The notes beneath the pieces were generated by a model, which had not been told where the DNA came from, searched no databases, and saw only the letters and a program-made list of their open reading frames with translations. 64,000 bases of DNA, taken from Actinomycetospora callitridis. Its GTDB lineage: Bacteria > Actinomycetota > Actinomycetes > Mycobacteriales > Pseudonocardiaceae. The translations under genes were made by a program, and so were the position numbers. The stretch is from positions 310,001 to 374,000 of the forward strand of contig NZ_JAQZAK010000001.1 of NCBI RefSeq assembly GCF_028737265.1, read 5' to 3'. Positions 9,369 to 16,725 of this stretch are shown one piece after another; within the stretch, counting starts at the first letter, position 1, and every line of letters begins with the position of its first letter.

Positions 9369-10733
9369 TCAGGCCTGCGTGAGGTACCGCCGGACCTCCC
9401 AGTCCGACACGGACGCGTGGTACTCGTCGAACTCCTGCTGCTTGACCGCGGCGAAGTAGTCGATGAAGTCGCCGCCCGTGGTCTTGCCCAGCGCGGCGCG
9501 CAGGACGTCGTCCTCGACGAGCTCCTCGACCGCGCGGTCCAGCGTCTTCGGGAGGTGCTTGATGCCGCGGGCGCGCACCTCGTCGGAGTGCAGGGCGAAG
9601 AGGTTGTCGTCGGTGCAGGCGCCCGGGTCGATCTCGCGGTCGATGCCGTCGAGGCCGGCCGCCAGCAGGGCGGTGGCGGCGAGGTAGGGGTTGGCGGAGC
9701 CGTCGACCCCCCGGTGCTCGATGCGTCCGCCCTCGGGGACGCGCAGCATCACCGAGCGGTTGTTGCCGCCGTAGGCCACGTACGCCGGGGCCCAGGTGGA
9801 GCCGGAGGTCGGGGCGCCGACGCCGATGCGCTTGTAGGAGTTGACCGTCGGGCAGATGATCCCGGCGACCGCCCGGCCGTGCTCGAGCAGCCCGCCCAGG
9901 TAGTGGCGGGCGAGCGGCGAGAGGCCCAGCGGGTCGGACTCGTCCTCGAACAGCGGCGTGTCGTCCTGCGACCACAGGCTCTGGTGGATGTGCAGCCCGT
10001 TGCCGGTGACGTTGCTGAACGGCTTGGGCATGAACGTGGCGACCATGCCGGCGTCGTGCGCCAGCATGTGGATCATGTACCGGAAGAAGATGGTGCGGTC
10101 GGCCGTGGTCAGCGCATCCGAGTAGTGCCAGTTGTTCTCGAACTGGCCGGTGCCGTCCTCGTGGTCGTTCGCGTAGTTGCCCCAGCCGAGGGTGTTGAGG
10201 TTCCGCGACACGGTGGACAAGTGGTCCCACATCCGCGTCAGGCCCTTGACCTCGTAACAGGGCTTCGCGGCGGTGTCGAGCGGGTCGGCGACCTCCAGCG
10301 TCCCGTCCTCACGGCGGCGCAGCAGGCTGTACTCCAGCTCGGTGCCGGTCTTGAGCACCCAGCCGCGCTTCTCCGCGAGCTCCGCGAGCTGGCGGCGCAG
10401 GATCACGCGCGGGGCGTAGGGCCAGGGCTTGCCCTCGACGTGCGGGTCGCAGTGCAGCACCGCGACGCCCGGCTTCCAGGGCAGGGGCGTGTAGGACGCC
10501 GGGTCCGGGACGACGAGCACGTCCGGGTCGGCCGGCGACTGCCCGAGGTCGCCCGCGGCGTAGCCGGCGAACCCGGCCCCGCCGTCCATGAGCAGGTCGA
10601 ACGACGAGAACGGGATGGCCTTCGCGCACGGCTTCCCGTGCAGGTCCACGAACATCGCCAGGAAGAACTCGATGCCGTCCGCCTCGGCGCGTTCCCGCAG
10701 GTCGCTGCGTGCCCTGTCGTCAGCAGAGTCCAT
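9369..10733 (-). CDS. gmaS: Gamma-glutamylmethylamide synthetase-like ligase (type III glutamate-ammonia ligase, GlnT/GmaS)
   Basis: A 454-residue glutamine-synthetase-fold enzyme. It carries a TGTELEYSLL glutamate-binding segment, the GNGLHIHQSLW metal/ATP motif and an NNRSVMLRVP arginine loop. The start is the ATG at 10733 with a GGGGAGG site; an in-frame extension upstream runs into the promoter. Members of this glnT/gmaS group ligate methylamine (or ammonia) to the gamma-carboxyl of glutamate using ATP. As the first gene of the operon with an mgdABCD-type dehydrogenase, and divergent from mgsABC, it best fits step one of the NMG pathway. A plain glutamine synthetase role cannot be excluded by sequence. 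Confidence 0.8.
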   Translation of the reverse strand: MDSADDRARSDLRERAEADGIEFFLAMFVDLHGKPCAKAIPFSSFDLLMDGGAGFAGYAAGDLGQSPADPDVLVVPDPASYTPLPWKPGVAVLHCDPHVEGKPWPYAPRVILRRQLAELAEKRGWVLKTGTELEYSLLRRREDGTLEVADPLDTAAKPCYEVKGLTRMWDHLSTVSRNLNTLGWGNYANDHEDGTGQFENNWHYSDALTTADRTIFFRYMIHMLAHDAGMVATFMPKPFSNVTGNGLHIHQSLWSQDDTPLFEDESDPLGLSPLARHYLGGLLEHGRAVAGIICPTVNSYKRIGVGAPTSGSTWAPAYVAYGGNNRSVMLRVPEGGRIEHRGVDGSANPYLAATALLAAGLDGIDREIDPGACTDDNLFALHSDEVRARGIKHLPKTLDRAVEELVEDDVLRAALGKTTGGDFIDYFAAVKQQEFDEYHASVSDWEVRRYLTQA

Positions 10734-10764
10734 GCCGCCTCCCCGGGAAGGTGTGGACTTAGAA

Positions 10765-10793
10765 CCATTCACGCCCGCGCCGAAAGGTGTCAA
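10765..10793 (-). promoter_or_regulatory. Candidate promoter of the gmaS-mgdABCD-purU operon
   Basis: On the minus strand a perfect TTGACA (-35) occupies 10793-10788, and GAATGG at 10770-10765 is a weak -10 at 17-base spacing. The -35 context GGGGTTGACAC is identical to that of the divergent promoter at 11609, which suggests both arms of the cluster use the same sigma factor. Confidence 0.45.
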
Positions 10794-10867
10794 CCCCGTC
10801 ACGGTCGCCCGCGCACAACCCGTCTGCTCGGACACGCACCGTGACCGGAACGCGGTAGCCTCCCGCC

Positions 10868-11587
10868 ATGGCCCGGCAGGTCACCTCCACGACGCTGGCC
10901 CAGGCCGTGGCCGACCACCTCCGGATGCGCATCCACCGCGGCGACGTGAGCCCGGGGGAGCGCCTGCCCGCGGAGCGGGATCTCGCCGAGCAGCTGGGCG
11001 TCGCACGGATCAGCCTGCGGGAGGCGATCCGGCAGCTGCGCGAGGACGGCTACGTCGAGGTCCGGCGGGGCTCCACCGGCGGCACGTACGTCACCGAACT
11101 GCGGCGCCCGGCCGAGGCCTGGCGGTCCCGGATGCGCGAGCAGGTCGGCGAGATGGACGACATCCTCGACTTCCGCATCGCGCTCGAGACCGAGACCGCC
11201 ACGCTCGCCGCCCGCCGGCACACCGAGGCCGGCCTCGTGCCGATCCGCGACGCGATCGCGGCGCTCAGCGGGGTCATCGGGCGCACGGCCTTCCGGCAGG
11301 CCGACTCCCGCTTCCACGTCGCGCTGGCCCGCGCCGCCGGCAACGAGCGGCTCGAGGAGGCCGTCGAGGCCGCGCGCGGTGAGCTCTTCAGTCCCCGCGA
11401 CCTCCTGCCGTTCCGGGAGCCGGTCGAGGAGACGCTCCGCGACCACCAGGCGATCTACGAGGCCGTCGCGGCCGGTCACGAGGGCGAGGCCGCCGAGGCC
11501 ATGCGGGCGCACCTCGAGCGGGCGCGCCGCCAGCTGCGGTTCATCGTGTTCGGCGCCGCCGACGACGCGGAGTGGCCCACCGACTGA
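10868..11587 (+). CDS. GntR-family transcriptional regulator, FCD (FadR-type) domain
   Basis: A 239-residue regulator. An N-terminal winged helix (about 8-75, with the RLPAERDLAEQLGV segment typical of GntR) precedes an all-helical FCD ligand-binding domain with acidic/His metal positions. It starts at the ATG at 10868 with only a poor ribosome site. It is transcribed away from gmaS and toward the permease/mgs genes, so it is the obvious candidate controller of both arms. FCD regulators usually bind organic or amino acids; glutamate derivatives such as N-methylglutamate would be a reasonable effector, but that is a guess. A candidate operator lies just downstream at 11650-11670. Confidence 0.9.
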   Translation: MARQVTSTTLAQAVADHLRMRIHRGDVSPGERLPAERDLAEQLGVARISLREAIRQLREDGYVEVRRGSTGGTYVTELRRPAEAWRSRMREQVGEMDDILDFRIALETETATLAARRHTEAGLVPIRDAIAALSGVIGRTAFRQADSRFHVALARAAGNERLEEAVEAARGELFSPRDLLPFREPVEETLRDHQAIYEAVAAGHEGEAAEAMRAHLERARRQLRFIVFGAADDAEWPTD

Positions 11588-11608
11588 CGGTCGTGACCTC
11601 ACATGGGG

Positions 11609-11670
11609 TTGACACGGTGTGGCGTGGGTCTCTTATTGTCAGCTCGTTCTTGGTCTGCAGATGAGACCAA
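11609..11670 (+). promoter_or_regulatory. Candidate promoter plus TTGGTCT-N7-AGACCAA operator before the membrane-protein/mgs operon
   Basis: TTGACA at 11609-11614 is followed after 18-19 bases by TTATTG/TATTGT (11633-11639). The 21-bp segment 11650-11670 is a perfect inverted repeat, TTGGTCT and AGACCAA around GCAGATG, placed where a transcription start would be. TGGTC...GACCA-type dyads suit FCD GntR repressors, so autoregulation-linked control by the 10868-11587 product is likely, though not shown. Confidence 0.5.
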
Positions 11671-11755
11671 TGCGGGGCCGCTCGCGCCGGCCCGGCAGCG
11701 GACCCCGTCATCGACCCGTGCCCACGGCGGCCACGGCGCGATCGGAGGCACGGTC

Positions 11756-12055
11756 ATGAGCTCACTCGACGACCGCATCGCGGGGCTGTTGCGCCGCGAC
11801 CGGCTCCTCGCGATCGGCAGCACCGTCGCCATGTGGGTGGTGCTGGTGTTCGTCTTCCTCGCCGCGGCGCCCACGGTGCCCGGGACCACGCTGCTGGTGG
11901 TCCTCGGCGTCGCGATGGTGGCGCTCGGCGGCCTGAACACCGCCTCGGCCGCGGCGCTGATCCGGCGCTACCGGGCGGCGAAGGACCAGGTCTACCGACC
12001 CGACATCGAGAACCTCGACGCCCAGCGGGCCGCGAAGCACGGGAGCGTCTCGTGA
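11756..12055 (+). CDS. Small two-helix membrane protein of unknown function
   Basis: A 99-residue protein starting at the ATG at 11756 with a GGAGG site. It has two predicted membrane helices, about 20-41 and 46-68, with charged cytoplasmic ends (DDRIAGLLRRDR before, RRYRAAKDQVYRPDIENLD after). I do not recognise the family. It is the first gene of a run of four genes joined by 4-base overlaps that ends in an APC permease. That makes a role as an accessory or assembly partner of the permease plausible; nothing in the sequence proves it. Confidence 0.75.
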   Translation: MSSLDDRIAGLLRRDRLLAIGSTVAMWVVLVFVFLAAAPTVPGTTLLVVLGVAMVALGGLNTASAAALIRRYRAAKDQVYRPDIENLDAQRAAKHGSVS

Positions 12056-12495
12056 CCGCGGACGCCGGGCGGCGGGCGGCCTACGAGCCGCCGAAGCAGT
12101 CGGTCCGGGGCCAGCTCCTGGACGCGTTCGTCGTCCTCGCGCTGATCTTCGTGACCCTGTTCGGGACGACCTATCTGATCGAGTCCGAGGACACCGGCGG
12201 CGGCGCCGTGCGTCCGCTGGCCGAGCTCCCCATCACGCCGGGCGAGCGCGTGCAGTACCAGAAGATGATCGACACCGGTGTCGCCGACCTGGAGACGATC
12301 TCGGCGGGCGTCGAGGCGAACCAGGCCGGCGCCGACAAGTACGAGATCGACGTCCTGGCCCTGCTCGGGACGGCGGTGCTGCTCGCCCTCTACCTCGGCT
12401 TCGTCTACCGCGTGTCGTTCCGCGAGTACCGCGAGGTCGTGGAGGAGAAGTTCGGGCCCAGCGACGTCGACGGCGAGTCCGGGAGGCAGTCATGA
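12052..12495 (+). CDS. Small two-helix membrane protein with 60-residue extracytoplasmic loop, unknown function
   Basis: A 147-residue protein. The GTG at 12052 overlaps the stop of the previous gene (GTGA). Helices at about 21-42 and 103-125 flank a hydrophilic loop of about 60 residues with no cysteine. The C-terminal tail (FREYREVVEEKFGPSD) is charged and probably cytoplasmic. No motif is recognised. It lies second in the translationally coupled set before the APC permease. Confidence 0.72.
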   Translation: MTADAGRRAAYEPPKQSVRGQLLDAFVVLALIFVTLFGTTYLIESEDTGGGAVRPLAELPITPGERVQYQKMIDTGVADLETISAGVEANQAGADKYEIDVLALLGTAVLLALYLGFVYRVSFREYREVVEEKFGPSDVDGESGRQS

Positions 12496-12674
12496 GCACC
12501 GTGGCCGTGGTGGAACTGATCGCTTGGGTGGTCAGTGCGCTCATCGCGGGCTGGCTGGTCCTCGACGTCCTCAAGGTCGCCCGTCACCACGACGAGTCGA
12601 CCCTGGTGAACGCGCCGGACCCGCTCGAGGAGCCGCCGGGCACCGTCGAGGGGTCGGGGGTGAGGTCGGCATGA
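12492..12674 (+). CDS. Single-helix membrane microprotein, unknown function
   Basis: A 60-residue protein with one membrane helix (about residues 5-25) and a polar proline/glutamate-rich tail. The ATG at 12492 overlaps the upstream stop by 4 bases, and its own TGA overlaps the permease ATG by 4 bases. Coupling on both sides is good evidence that it is translated despite its size. Single-helix microproteins next to transporters are often regulatory or stabilising subunits; that is inference here. Confidence 0.68.
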   Translation: MSTVAVVELIAWVVSALIAGWLVLDVLKVARHHDESTLVNAPDPLEEPPGTVEGSGVRSA

Positions 12675-14122
12675 GCGCCACCGAGGACGCCCCCGTCGCC
12701 GCACCGTCGACCACCGCGGCCCAGGAGCGGCCGGCCCTGCGCAAGGTGCTCGCGCCGATGCACATCTGGGCCCTCGGGGTCGGGATCGTGCTCGTCGGCG
12801 AGTTCATGGGCTGGAACTTCGCGGTGGAGAAGGGCGGTATGTACGGCGCCCTGGTCGCCTGCTGGGTCGTCGGGCTGCTCTACACGTGCATCGTCATGAT
12901 CAATTCCGAGGTCACCTCGGCGATCCCGGCCGCCGGCGGGCAGTACGCGCAGGCCAAGCACACCGTCGGGCCGTTGATGGCGTTCAACGTCGGGCTCTAC
13001 CTGACGCTCGCGTACACCATGCTCGAGGCGGCCAACGCCAACGTCCTGTCCGACCTGCTGAGCACCCTGTCCGGGCTCATGGGCAGCGAGCAGGAGCTCT
13101 CGCCCTATCCCTTCGCGGTACTCGCGATCCTCGCCCTGGCGTTCCTCAACTACCGCGGGGTGTTCGCCTCGCTGACGCTCAACCTCGTCATCACCGGGTT
13201 CGCGTTCGCGACGATCCTCGTGCTGTTCGTCGGCCTGCGGGCGTGGTCGCCGTCGGGCGAGCTCGACCTGGCCGGCCTCGCGGGGGACGCGACGAACGCC
13301 CTGCCCTACGGGTGGATCGGCGTGATCGCGGCCTTCCAGTTCGGCATGTGGTTCTACCTCGGCATCGAGGGCACCGCGCAGGCCGCGGAGGAGTGCCGCT
13401 CGGCGCCGCGCTCGGTGCCGCTGGGCAGCCTCGCCGGGATCATGACCCTGATCATCGCGGCCTCCCTGACGTGGTTCGTCTGCGCCGGGACGCTGCCGTG
13501 GCACTACCTGGGCACGGCGATCACGCCGTTGTTCGACGCCGCGCTCGTCTCGGGGCAGGACGTCCTGGTCGTGCTGCTCCTGCTGGGGACGCTGTGCGCC
13601 ACGCTCGCCTCGGCCAACGGGTGCATCAACGACGCCTCGCGGGCGTGGTTCTCGATGGGCCGCGACCGCTACCTGCCGGAGTGGTTCGGCGCGGTGCACC
13701 CGAAGTACCACACGCCGTTCCGGGCGATCGTGTTCCTCGTCCCGGTGGCGATCGCCTTCGCGCTGCTGCCGGTCCTGCTCTCCGAGCCGACGCTGCTGTC
13801 GACGGTGATCACGTTCTCGATCCTCTCGGGGCTGCTCATGTACAGCTTCATGGGGCCGAGCTTCATCCGCTTCCGGCGGCTGTGGCCGCTGGGCAAGATC
13901 ACCCGGGCCTACACGCTGCCCCTGCACCCGGCGCCGGCGATCGCCCTGCTCGCGCTCTCGGCCGTCGTCTTCTTCGCGACGTTCCTGGGCTACGGCGCCG
14001 CGCTCCTGTCGATCCTGGCCTTCTACCTGCTGGCGTCGATCTGGTTCGTGCTCCGGCGCTACAAGTTCGTGCGACGGGGGGCGCAGTTCACCGCCGACCT
14101 GCCGCGTCCCGAGGGGTACTGA
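12671..14122 (+). CDS. APC-superfamily amine/amino acid permease (ethanolamine-permease-like)
   Basis: A 483-residue transporter with about 12 membrane helices. The first helix region carries the GxxxGW...G substrate-binding break (LVGEFMGWNFAVEKGG). The acidic helix-6 region reads FYLGIEGTAQAAEECRSAPRSVPLG, resembling the ethanolamine (EAT) branch of the APC superfamily. It is coupled to the upstream microprotein by an ATGA overlap. Between a GntR regulator and mgsABC, the likely cargo is methylamine, a short amine or an amino acid intermediate of the same pathway. Cytoplasmic-membrane uptake is expected. Confidence 0.85.
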   Translation: MSATEDAPVAAPSTTAAQERPALRKVLAPMHIWALGVGIVLVGEFMGWNFAVEKGGMYGALVACWVVGLLYTCIVMINSEVTSAIPAAGGQYAQAKHTVGPLMAFNVGLYLTLAYTMLEAANANVLSDLLSTLSGLMGSEQELSPYPFAVLAILALAFLNYRGVFASLTLNLVITGFAFATILVLFVGLRAWSPSGELDLAGLAGDATNALPYGWIGVIAAFQFGMWFYLGIEGTAQAAEECRSAPRSVPLGSLAGIMTLIIAASLTWFVCAGTLPWHYLGTAITPLFDAALVSGQDVLVVLLLLGTLCATLASANGCINDASRAWFSMGRDRYLPEWFGAVHPKYHTPFRAIVFLVPVAIAFALLPVLLSEPTLLSTVITFSILSGLLMYSFMGPSFIRFRRLWPLGKITRAYTLPLHPAPAIALLALSAVVFFATFLGYGAALLSILAFYLLASIWFVLRRYKFVRRGAQFTADLPRPEGY

Positions 14123-14124
14123 GC

Positions 14125-14802
14125 ATGACCGGCGCCCTGGTGGTGATCGTCGTGGCGGTCGTGGTCCTCTCGGTCCTGCACCGACGGTCGCAGCGTGCCG
14201 ACGCCGCGGACCGCGCGCGGCTCTTCGAGCGGGTGGTGCCGCGGGTGCAGGACGCGCGCCTCACCCGCGAGAGCGGCGGCTACCCGGTGCTCACCGGCCG
14301 TCTCGGCGGCCACCCCGTGACCCTGCGGCCGATCGTCGACGCGGTGACGCTGCGCAAGCTGCCCGTGCTCTGGGTGGAGCTCGTCGTGCACCGCGCCCTG
14401 GCGGTCGAGGGCACGGTGAACGTCCTGCTGCGCCCGTTGGGCACCGAGTTCTTCTCGCCGGACGCGGGGTTCGCCCACGAGCTGGCGCCGCCGCCCGGGC
14501 TGCCCCGCCCGGTGCGCGTCGCGTGCGCGTCGGCGGACCGGGCGCCGTCGCCCGAGGTGCTGGCCGACCTGATCGCGCCCGCGACGGAGCTCTGCGGGGA
14601 CCCCGCGACCAAGGAGCTGGGCGTGGGCCGGGGCGGGCTCCGGGTGGTCCTGCGGGTCGCCGAGGGCGACCAGGCGAGCTACCGGAGCGCGCGGCGCGCG
14701 GTGTTCGACCACCCGCGCGTCGACCCCGACGCGGTGCTGCGGGCGGTGGCGGTGCTGGACGCGACCGGTGACCGCGTGTCGGCCGGGGAGGTCCTGTCGT
14801 GA
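14125..14802 (+). CDS. Membrane-anchored protein of unknown function
   Basis: A 225-residue protein starting 2 bases after the permease stop. An N-terminal helix (about 2-19) followed by a basic patch (HRRSQRADAADRAR) suggests a membrane-tethered cytoplasmic domain. The rest is a soluble alpha/beta-looking domain with a single CGDPATKELG segment. I do not recognise the family. Its place between permease and mgsABC, and 4-base coupling to the next gene, tie it to the amine pathway. Confidence 0.72.
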   Translation: MTGALVVIVVAVVVLSVLHRRSQRADAADRARLFERVVPRVQDARLTRESGGYPVLTGRLGGHPVTLRPIVDAVTLRKLPVLWVELVVHRALAVEGTVNVLLRPLGTEFFSPDAGFAHELAPPPGLPRPVRVACASADRAPSPEVLADLIAPATELCGDPATKELGVGRGGLRVVLRVAEGDQASYRSARRAVFDHPRVDPDAVLRAVAVLDATGDRVSAGEVLS

Positions 14803-15062
14803 CCCGCTCCTGGCTGGTGCTGGCCGTCGCCGTCGTGCTCCCCGGGATGGGTCACGTGCTCCTCCGCATGCCCGTGCGGGGCCTCATGTTCGCCTTCTAC
14901 ACGGTGCTCCTGGGTGCGATCACCTGGCAGCTCACGACACCGGAGATCTCGCTGGTCGGGCGCCTCGCCGGCGGGCTGTTCGTGTACGCGATCAGCCTGC
15001 TGGACGCCTACACCTGGGCCACTCGACGTTTCGTACGAAGCAACGTAATTTCGCAGCAGTAG
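14799..15062 (+). CDS. Small multi-helix membrane protein, unknown function
   Basis: An 87-residue protein whose GTG at 14799 overlaps the previous stop by 4 bases. It is mostly hydrophobic with two to three helices and a PGMGHVLLRMPVRG turn of the kind seen in small TM2-like proteins. The tail ends in a short basic stretch. Function unknown. It is the last membrane gene before mgsA, 28 bases upstream of it. Confidence 0.65.
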   Translation: MTRSWLVLAVAVVLPGMGHVLLRMPVRGLMFAFYTVLLGAITWQLTTPEISLVGRLAGGLFVYAISLLDAYTWATRRFVRSNVISQQ

Positions 15063-15090
15063 TCCCCGATCGCAGGAAGGCCCGACTCCC

Positions 15091-15984
15091 ATGTGCGGAA
15101 TCATCGGTCTCCACCTCCGCGACCCCGAGCTGGCGCCGATGCTCGGTCGCCTCCTCGACGACATGCTCTGCGGGGTCTCCGAGCGCGGGCCCGACTCGGT
15201 GGGCATCGCGGTCTACGGCGACGGGGAGCGCAACCCGGAGGGCCACTCCGCGGTGTCCGTGCTGCGGGCGCCCGGCGACCTCGCGGCGTCGGCGGGTGCC
15301 CTCCTGCCGGGCACGCCGACCGTCACCGCGCAGGTGGCGGGGGACACCACGGTGCTCAGCGCGCCGGTCGGGGTCGAGGCGCTCACGGCCGCCGTCGCCG
15401 CCGCGGCGCCCGAGGCGCTCGTGGTGGGCAGCGGCAACGACCTCGTCGTCTACAAGGGTGCCGGGCACCCGCAGGATCTCGCCCGCACCTACGGGCTCCG
15501 CGAGGTCAGCGGCTGGCAGGGCGTCGCCCACACCCGCATGGCCACCGAGTCGGCGATCAACCCCGAGGGCTGCCACCCGTACTCGGTCGGCGCCGACCAG
15601 TGCCTCGTGCACAACGGCTCGTTCTCCAACCACGCCACGATCCGCCGCGAGCTCGAGCGCCAGGGCGTCACGTTCGACTCGGAGAACGACTCCGAGGTCG
15701 GCGCCCGCTTCGTCGCGGCCTGTCTCGCCGAGGGCGACGACCTCGAGAAGGCCCTGCTGCGGCTCGGCGAGACCTTCGACGGCTTCTACACGCTGCTCGT
15801 CACCACCGCCGACGGCTTCGCCGTGGTGCGCGACGAGATCGCGTGCAAGCCGGCCGTGATCGCCGAGCACCCCCGCTGGGTGGCCATGGCGTCGGAGTTC
15901 CGCGCGCTGGCGGACCTCCCCGGGATCGACGAGGCCCGCGTCTTCGAGCCCGATCCCGGCAAGGTCTACGCATGGCAGCGCTGA
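15091..15984 (+). CDS. mgsA: N-methylglutamate synthase subunit A; class II glutamine amidotransferase (GlxB-like)
   Basis: A 297-residue Ntn-type amidotransferase. The catalytic cysteine is residue 2 (MCGIIG) and is exposed after Met removal; conserved HTRMATESAIN and HNGSFSNH loops follow. The start ATG has an AGGAAGG site. Family members release ammonia from glutamine. In the NMG pathway this subunit is thought to release methylamine from gamma-glutamylmethylamide and pass it to the FMN subunit. It overlaps mgsB by 13 bases, so the two are translationally coupled. Confidence 0.85.
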   Translation: MCGIIGLHLRDPELAPMLGRLLDDMLCGVSERGPDSVGIAVYGDGERNPEGHSAVSVLRAPGDLAASAGALLPGTPTVTAQVAGDTTVLSAPVGVEALTAAVAAAAPEALVVGSGNDLVVYKGAGHPQDLARTYGLREVSGWQGVAHTRMATESAINPEGCHPYSVGADQCLVHNGSFSNHATIRRELERQGVTFDSENDSEVGARFVAACLAEGDDLEKALLRLGETFDGFYTLLVTTADGFAVVRDEIACKPAVIAEHPRWVAMASEFRALADLPGIDEARVFEPDPGKVYAWQR

Positions 15985-16679
15985 GCCGGGCCGAGGCGGA
16001 CGCCCGGTCCCCCGTGGTGTTCGACCTGCACGAGACGACGGTCCGCGCGCTCAACGCCGAGCTCCACGCCCCGACCGCGACCTCCTACGAGGTGCTCCAC
16101 CCGCAGGGCGCGCACTCCCTCGGCGCCGGCATCCACGACGAGATCGACGTCGCGGTGCGCGGCCACGCCGGCTACTTCTGCGCGGGGATGAACAAGCTCG
16201 GCCGGGTGGTCGTCGACGGTTCGGCGGGCAACGGCGTCGCGGAGAACATGATGTCGGGCTCCGTGCGGGTGCGCGGCGACGCATCGCAGTCCGCCGGGGC
16301 CACCGGGCGCGGCGGGCTGCTCGTGATCGAGGGCTCGGCGTCGATGCGCTGCGGGATCTCGATGAAGGGCATCGACATCGTCGTCGGCGGTTCCGTCGGC
16401 CCGATGAGCGCGTTCATGGCGCAGGCGGGGCGGCTCGTCGTCTGCGGCGACGCCGGCGACGGGCTGGGCGACTCGATCTACGAGGCGCGGCTCTACGTCC
16501 GCGGCTCCGTCGGGACCCTCGGCGCCGACTGCGTCGAGAAGCCGCTGCGCGACGAGCACGTCGCCGAGCTCGGAGAGCTGCTCGACGCCGCCGGACTCGA
16601 TCATCGGCCCGAGGAGTTCCGGCGCTTCGGTTCGGCCCGCGGGCTCTACCACTTCACCGGCGACCACGGGAGCTACTGA
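15972..16679 (+). CDS. mgsB: N-methylglutamate synthase subunit B; glutamate synthase alpha C-terminal-like (GlxC)
   Basis: A 235-residue beta-helix protein related to the C-terminal GXGXG domain of glutamate synthase. Repeated glycine-rich rungs (GHAGYFCAGMNKLG, GGLLVIEGSAS, GGSVGPMSAFM) are visible from about residue 60 to 190. It starts at the ATG at 15972 inside the end of mgsA. It has no catalytic residues of its own in the family and is structural in the three-subunit synthase. Confidence 0.85.
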   Translation: MAALSRAEADARSPVVFDLHETTVRALNAELHAPTATSYEVLHPQGAHSLGAGIHDEIDVAVRGHAGYFCAGMNKLGRVVVDGSAGNGVAENMMSGSVRVRGDASQSAGATGRGGLLVIEGSASMRCGISMKGIDIVVGGSVGPMSAFMAQAGRLVVCGDAGDGLGDSIYEARLYVRGSVGTLGADCVEKPLRDEHVAELGELLDAAGLDHRPEEFRRFGSARGLYHFTGDHGSY

Positions 16680-16725
16680 TGGCGGGGCTACTGACGGCGG
16701 CAGACGCGGAGCGGAGCTCGACCCG

